Source: Gymnogyps californianus
Lineage: Eukaryota; Chordata; Aves; Accipitriformes; Cathartidae
Direction: 5' to 3'
DNA: 64,000 nucleotides
Assembly: GCF_018139145.2 (NCBI RefSeq)
Contig: NC_059500.1
Location: forward strand, 35,879,437 to 35,943,436
Under the pieces are notes generated by a model. That model was not told the DNA's origin. It searched no databases and was given only the letters and a program-made list of their open reading frames with translations. The position numbers and the translations under genes are program-made. Below, in pieces: positions 56,997 through 64,000 of the stretch (positions are counted from its first letter, which is position 1; the number at the start of each line of letters is the position of its first letter).

Positions 56997-59900
56997 CTAT
57001 AGGAATAAGAGAGATTTTCAGGGTTACGCTTTACTAGGAATGAGGATCTGCGTTGAAATTCTTTTTTAAACCACCCTTTCCTTTAAGCTTTTGAATTAAA
57101 AACAAAGCAAAATCAGCACTGCAACTTCTGAAGACATTTTGTTAAGCCTTTCATTTATTTCTTAGTGTCATTTGTTTTCAGATAGAATTCCCTAAAGTTT
57201 CTTCTTTTTTTTTTTCCCCCAAAAGGCAACAGATGACAACACAAAATCCACGATGTGGAGCTCTTTGCTAGGCAGCTACAGAACACTGTGCAGTGCACAA
57301 AGCGCTCTCTGAGCAAGAAAGCGTTTGAAGGCTTGCGCACTGCAGGCCCACAAAGCCCATGGAAGTCTGAGGCCAGGATCCAGCATATACAAGCAGCTAC
57401 ACTTCAATCTCCTCTACAGCTGACCTAAAATTAAAAACAACAGATAAGTGCCTTCATTAAAGCAAGATTTCTCTTACATCTTTTATTTTGAAAGAAAGAG
57501 ATGACATTAAGGGCAGAAGATAAAATACTAAAAGAATATAATGTGAAATACAAATAAAGGGAAAATCTTTGTGCACTGAAACAGCTTGTTGTTTGGCTGG
57601 GAATTTGAAGTAAATCATACATTTCTGTAATCATCAATTCTTATAATTTCTGTAAAGACATTAATGCTTTGTTGCAGATTTCACATAAAATTCACATGAA
57701 ATTTCACATGGTATTGGGGTATATATCTGGTCTGAACTTCACCAGGGAGAGATCACTGAATGTAATATAAAAACACTGCCTAGAATTCATAGGTAGCCAG
57801 GATGATCTTCTTCCAGGAGATCTGCAAGCAACATCTGAGATGCCGGTAAAGTGTTGCAGAGTTGTTTTACATGTACTCAAGGCTAGCTCACACTGAGACC
57901 ACTGTCTTCTGGTGACTGGACCCAGAGTAAATAGGAATTTGCTACTAGCCCCATCATAGTTGGCGTAGCATTTCTTAGTTTAGAGTTTAGAAAGTAGGCT
58001 TTTTCTTTTAGTTTGAGTTGTCCGTGTTCACTTGCTGCTACATTGAGACAGCAATAGAGCTAGATTAAAATTTTCTGGAATAATGGGATTTTCTTACGAA
58101 ACACCCAGATTCATCAACACTGCATTTGTTGTTCCAGTGTGCACAGAAATCTACTCACTGTGCCTTGAACTTTTCAAAAGCCCTGAAAAGAAATATAGCA
58201 GGATACACTCACGAAAGTGTTGGGAAGCTTCGCTGGTGCAACACTAGTACTTGCTATCACATCTCAGAAGACTGAAGAGGCAAGCCTTAAATTTTGCTCC
58301 TCAGCTGACTCACTCAAGGCTGAACTAAAACTGTGTTTTGTCTGAACTACTCATGCAACCATTTTTTCAAGCAGAGTGATTCTTGTTGCCTAAGATGTGA
58401 ACAGGACACTGGCTAAAGGAAAAGGGAAGTAGGGTCAGGTTTTTTTCTGAAACCAAAGTAACTTGCCTAGTGTCTCTAAAGCAACTTGAAACACATTGTG
58501 CTTTTTCATGACATGCAGGTATTTTCTCAGCATGCTGATTTCCTGTGCGGACTGACCAGTGGAGAGCAACAGCTTCTGCTAAAATGAAGAATGACTTTTA
58601 TCTTGTGTTCTCTGACTTGCTCTTAGCAAATAAGGCTTGGAAAAATATTTTCAGAATAGAGGGCATTGTTTCTAAAACACAAATCAATGGCATTTCATTG
58701 TATTCAGATTTCTGTTCAGAATACAGCGCAAGTAAGATTATAAAAATGCAATGCATTGTTTCCCAGTAACAAAATGTCCCTCATGTTTCACATGAGGAAA
58801 TGGTGGCTCCAATATAATTAGCTCTAATGAAACTGATTCTCATTTGCAAGAGTTGTTACTATCACAAGAGGCATCATAAACATTTCTTGAGAGCACAGGC
58901 ATCAATGGGAGAAGAGAGTCCTGATTTCTAAGGACCACGGCACAGATCCAAACAGCCCTATCAGCATCCAGTGCAGGATTTAGGCAGAGTCCAGGTTTAT
59001 AAGGTTGTAGTTGCATTTTTGAGCTCTTCCTTCCCCCAAACCAACAGCTACATAACTCTGAAGACATCTGCAGTTCACAGTCATGGCAACTTCTGTCAGA
59101 CAGCTCTATCACTGCACATGCAAAAAATCTCCATTCTAACACTTATGATTGACCAGGGTCCAGAGGGAACCTCATTCTCTGTTTTTTTAAATTGTAGCCA
59201 GTCAACTCCAGCACAATTTGGATCCCTACAAAACACTACAACAGGAGGTACTGCTATCTTCCAAAACAGGTCTGAAGAGCAGAAGTATCAAGAGCATTGA
59301 AGCAACAGCCAAATGATGGCCTAAGTCTTAGTTTTGGCAACCAGATCCCTTCCTGGTCCAAAAAGCGCTCTCACAGAACTTACCATCACAGTCTAAACCA
59401 AAAACTTTTACTGCCTCTGGTGACAAGGACTGTCACAGGCCATGTTGCGCACTTTCATTTTGGTTTTGTAGACTGTGATAATGGCTGTCTAGGTTAGGCT
59501 AAGCCTCCAGAACTCCAGCTGGGTACACAGTATCCAGTACCTTACAGTTACTGTAAAAAATGGAATCCAAGAAAATGGCTGCTCAAACTGAACAGTTATA
59601 AACTGAAACCTCTTCAAATGGAAATCAAGGTTTTCACATCTTCTTGATGGTGCTGTCTGTACTACTCAGGGTCATCACATCAGATTTGGGGGCTCTCTTC
59701 ATATATGGAACTTTCCTTGTATGAAAAGTAACAATTTTCAAAATGCTGAGAAAAAAATCCAAAATCCCAAATGCACTATCTGCTTTAATGTGCTCTGAAA
59801 TTACACACAATATTTACTGTTCTTCAATACAAACTGATAACAAAAAAATTTTCATTTTAAAAAGCTGTAATTTTTTTAAAAAAACATTTTGGCAAGGAAG

Positions 59901-62900
59901 GAAGCCAGCAGTGAAATATCACCCGGTCTTCCATTTCATGCCATTGCAGAGAATTACAGATCTACAGAAGAAAAACATAAAGAAAAATAAACACCTGTAA
60001 ATAAACAATATTATCCTTTCATCCACTGAGATTAATCAGAAACATGAACAACTTCACTGAGAACAAATCTGAATTCATAGATATATTAGAGAAGCACCAA
60101 GGTATCTAGATTTTCTATGGCATACATTTTAAAACAGCAATTTTAAAAGGAACTGAGAAACTCAAATTGTTACGTGATGCAATGCAAAGAAGGTTTAGTT
60201 ATTGATTTTAATTTTCATGCTATCTATGTTTCAGTATTTTTTATTTGTGAATGTAACCCAAATAGCAACCAATAACTATTTGGAGTATCATTACGGACTG
60301 TGGCTATCCATTCTCTCCTTTGGTAAAGTCTCTATTTTTGCTTGGAAACAAAAAGAACAATGCCCCAATTTTTTCTGCTTCCAAGTGAAAAGCCAAATTA
60401 TCCCTTTCTTTCTAAAGGAAAAAATCCCTGAGGGTAAAAAAAATAAATTGCTATTACAACATGCCTCATTGACCGTGCAAAAAAAAAAAGAAGTCACAGC
60501 ATTCTACAGTGGAGAATAATGAAGGAAATAAACTAGCAAAATGCTTGCTTTAGGAATGGTGTGAAATTATTCTCACTCCTGAATCCAAGGGCATGTTAAA
60601 GTTTGTTCTCCGCCCTGCTTTGCCTTCTCAGCGATAACAGCTTCCTTGATGCCAGAGATATTGACATTCTCCACTGCTGATCAAGCTCCAGCCATTCCCT
60701 GCTTGTCTGCCCTTATGACTATCTCTCTTGTAACGTTGTTAACATGGCTATTCATTATCACTTCAAATATCTGCAGCACACTGCGCACGTTCCAAGTCTG
60801 AGGGCAATAAGGAATGAACTTGGTGCTATCTGTAAAAGGATCATACAAAGGAAATAATGGATTGACTGCAGTCTTCATTTACATCATTTCTTCTCCATTG
60901 TTTAGTAACCCATTCAAAGCTGTTTCAGAAATGTCAGCACACTACAGAATTTAGGAGCTAGCTCAGCCACACACTATTGCTATCTACAATGGAACCTAAA
61001 ACTTCATCTCCTGATAAGGCTATTGTGGTATGCTGCACAGTGACGAAACACCTTTGCGAGAAGGATTGCATCACTGCAATCTGTTTTGCTGGCATTGCCC
61101 TGCCAGCAAAATACACTATGCTCCACCAAAACCCTAACAGATAGCTTTGCTGCTGCAAACCCCACCTGCAACAGGGGATCTTCTCAGCACAGTTATCTCA
61201 GTCAGGGATTGCATCTTTTCCTCACACCTCTGACCCACTCTGCTGCTGAAGCACACAGTGTAGAGTGAGCCTCAAGAAGCCACAGCCCTGCTGCAGTGGT
61301 CTGCAAGTGGCACCTAACTATGTACCCAACCGAAGATCAGTAAACAGCTCTCCCAAAGAGCTGTAGGCATCACCCAGGCCGCTGTGGAGGGGAACACAGC
61401 ACCTCCAGAAACATGGTTCACTGTCTGTATTTTATCATTTATCTTGGAAAATTTTTATGGTCTTCTAAGCCTAGCAACTGCTTGGCACTTTCAAGAGGAA
61501 CTTCACCATTATTTAATATCCGTGAATTAAGGTCATGTTTAGTAGGATTGTTTTCACCTTGTCTGATGTCAACAATGTCCAGTTTCATTTATGGATGCAA
61601 AGGTAATACTGATAGATTTATTTAAAGAATACTCTACAAGGTCAGATAAATCACCTAGCTCAGTATGCACTCCAGTAGTGGTAAATTCCTAGATGAAGAC
61701 AATAAGATTGATGTAAATATAGACTGCTACATGTATCGGAAACACGAATTTTTGGTCAGACAAGAGACAAGAAAACTCTTATGGACAACTGCACTTCGAA
61801 ACTTGTTATTTTGAAATGCTGTTACTAGTGTTAACTATTGTGACATATAAGAGACAGTTTAGTCTCTAGATGTCATGAGATGCCATGATGAGTAGTGCTG
61901 TGTGTCGTTCTAATAGTCTAAACTAGTTTTGTCCTCTTTAGTATATCTTGTTGCACATTTAAGACATTCTTATGATACTAAAATTATTTTTTACTTTCCT
62001 TTTATAGAACTGTTCACATTTTATGTGAACTACGTAGGGCTATGAACCCATATAAAAGGTTTATAGAGACTAAACTGCTAATTATGCAATGCCTTCATTC
62101 ACGACTGCCTTAATGTTGAAATTTTAAGTTTAACACTATTTCTGAATATTGTTTATCTCCCTTCAGCTTCAGAATCTCTGGTTCTTAACACATATGCAAG
62201 ATCACATGTTCATATAACTGAAGTGGTCACTACTGATAACAAACCCAGATGTGCCAAAAGCTACCACACACTTACCAGAGTTGTTTCCTATGTGAAACTG
62301 CAGAGAAAACTAACACTTCTTACACTGCTGGTCTGTCACTGTTAGCAAATTTTAAATTTATTTTTCAACTGGTCCACACATGCATGCACTCACATAGATA
62401 ATATTAAGAATATTATCAATATTATTTTTATATATTATTGCTATAAGTATTATTACAATATTAAGAATAGCATTAATAATATTAATAGTATTATTTATGA
62501 TCATCTACACAATATTGATCATCATATTCTACAATTCTGCCCCTTACCAGGCAAAGTCTAATGAAAAACCAGAAGTCTGGTAACTACCACCATCCTACAC
62601 AGCATGCAAAGTAGTGTTAATGAAGCTAACAGGGGCTTGAGACTTAAATAAAATTCTCTATATTCAGTTGCTCTTCAGGTCATTTTAAAGATATCATATT
62701 TTCCTTCTATTCCACTGCTATAGTTTTTTCTCCAAATTTTGTGGCTGGAGTGGCAATCTTTCATGAGTGTTCTTCTTGGAAGAGGTGGGCACTGCTTCCT
62801 ATTTCATGTCATTTCATGACATTGTTTCTCTATTTTAATTTGAAAACAAACCCTATAGCACCCACATAGGTACTTATTTCACTGACTTCTCAGTCATGAC

Positions 62901-64000
62901 AAAAACTTTAAAAACACCTTTGAAAATTCCCTAGTAAAACACTCACAGTTAGCTCAGAACTTTTCCAGGAGCTTGGATGAGTCGCAGTGTTAGATTTATG
63001 ATGCTATTCATGACATTTTGAACTGCAGTCAGGAAGCTTTTCAACTATTTCCAGATTTATTATATAAAAAAATTTCTAGATTTGATAATCTTCTAGTGCT
63101 GCAAAGCAGCACTAAAGAAATCTAGGAGTGAGATGTGTTCTCACAGAGACCGTTGTATTGGATTTTGTTTCAAGGTAGGTAGGTCAGACAGTTAGCAGAT
63201 TTCTGGTGTAATGAAGTTTTAGAGACCCTTGTAAAAGAATATATAGAAATATTCTAGCCTTCTAAAATTTATTATTTTTTTCCATAATAAACAAGATGAT
63301 TTTTGTCATATACCAGCACCTGCTTGTGGACTTGGTGAATAGCCTCAGAGTACTTCATCTCATTGAAAATCTAGCTTCCCCCTGTGTTCCCAGGCTCCAA
63401 TTCCTACCTCAACAAGCAAACTTCTCTTAGACATTGAATGTTTCTAAGTTTTACCTTTCAGTCAGCTACTAGGCTTGAGTGTCTCGACCAAGGTGAGAAA
63501 ACCAGTCCCTGAGCACCTACATTCACAAGCACAAATTCACAGTCTTCAGTAAACAGATGTACAGAAGATTCTGACACGCACTGCTGCTGGGTAAGGAAAA
63601 AGTATGTGACGCCTGTGCCTGAAATGTAAAACAATGCACCTCTCTAGCACTCCACAATTTCGCTGCTACTGTTTCAGTTAGCTAACACGAGTGGTTTATT
63701 TCTCAACACCTGCTGAGCAAGCCCATGTTAGGCAAACCACTGCAGAAAACAGAAAACCTCTCTGAATTAGACAGTTCTTCTGTTATTTGCTATGAGCCTC
63801 TAGGTCTACTGATCCGAGAGCTAGAAGAGCTTTGGAAAGAAAAATAACTGATTCCTGATACAAATGAACACCACATTGTTTCTCTTGCTGCTCTTGCTGC
63901 TGAATTATGGGGCAGATGAAGATCTCACCCTGTTTCTTCCCTGGGAGCATAAGAGTAAACGGCAGCTAACTGGTTACTGAGCTCAAAACCTGCCAGAGAG
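56997..64000 (-). other. SYK intron running off the window
   Basis: I looked on the - strand for the preceding exon (interdomain A and the start of the C-terminal SH2 domain, with an MPWFHG-like motif) and for the N-terminal SH2 exons, and did not find them. The intron is therefore at least 7 kb. It holds the ATT-rich block at 62395-62530. Confidence 0.75.
62395..62530. repeat. ATT/TAA-rich low-complexity block
   Basis: Imperfect repetition of AATATTA, ATTATT and TTAATA over about 135 bp, with many self-complementary stretches. It lies in the SYK intron at the right edge of the window. Confidence 0.75.

Noticed and set aside
56997..64000. Search for the N-terminal SH2 and interdomain exons of SYK
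   Set aside because: No - strand stretch encodes the expected motifs with splice sites; the open frame at 58840-59142 has no SH2 pattern.

Overview
This is a vertebrate nuclear window, most likely from a bird. Coding DNA sits in short, spliced exons separated by AT-rich introns. The only recognisable dispersed repeats are decayed CR1-type LINE pieces and possible LTRs, and intron sizes are compact by mammalian standards. Two genes can be read with confidence: a complete TPPP2 (p25-alpha/TPPP family) on the + strand, and the 3' two thirds of the tyrosine kinase gene SYK on the - strand. SYK lies on the Z chromosome in chicken, so Z linkage is a reasonable inference, but the sequence alone does not prove it.

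Layout: positions 1-24,400 are intergenic or unassigned, with no exon I can defend. They hold a candidate 430-bp solo LTR (1627-2056), two AT-rich blocks dense in homeodomain-like TAAT motifs that look like conserved non-coding elements, CR1 fragments near 12 kb and 22.1 kb, and microsatellites. A C-rich tract with an ideal G-quadruplex pattern (24362-24380) and a possible non-coding first exon ending near 24551 lie just upstream of TPPP2. TPPP2 has three coding exons within 25502-26325, very short introns and a clear AATAAA. From 26.4 to 34 kb there is intergenic DNA with one decayed LTR-like stretch. The probable SYK 3' UTR runs from about 34.05 to 36.26 kb. Eleven SYK coding exons lie between 36264 and 56996 on the - strand, and 56997-64000 is the next SYK intron, because the N-terminal SH2 exons lie outside the window.

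The SYK exons join in frame through all ten junctions to give 444 residues: most of the C-terminal SH2 domain, linker B, and the whole kinase domain with an intact glycine loop, VAVK lysine, [11 protein letters not shown], tandem activation-loop tyrosines and APE. The most informative find is the cassette exon at 49406-49474. It encodes the 23-residue linker insert that separates long and short SYK in mammals. It lies alone between two large introns, has a poor donor site, and has a strong CTCF-like motif about 1.7 kb downstream in the direction of transcription. TPPP2 and SYK are convergent, with about 8-10 kb between their 3' ends. I found no evidence of a wholly new biological system here. 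The notable points are regulatory architecture and lineage changes within known genes.
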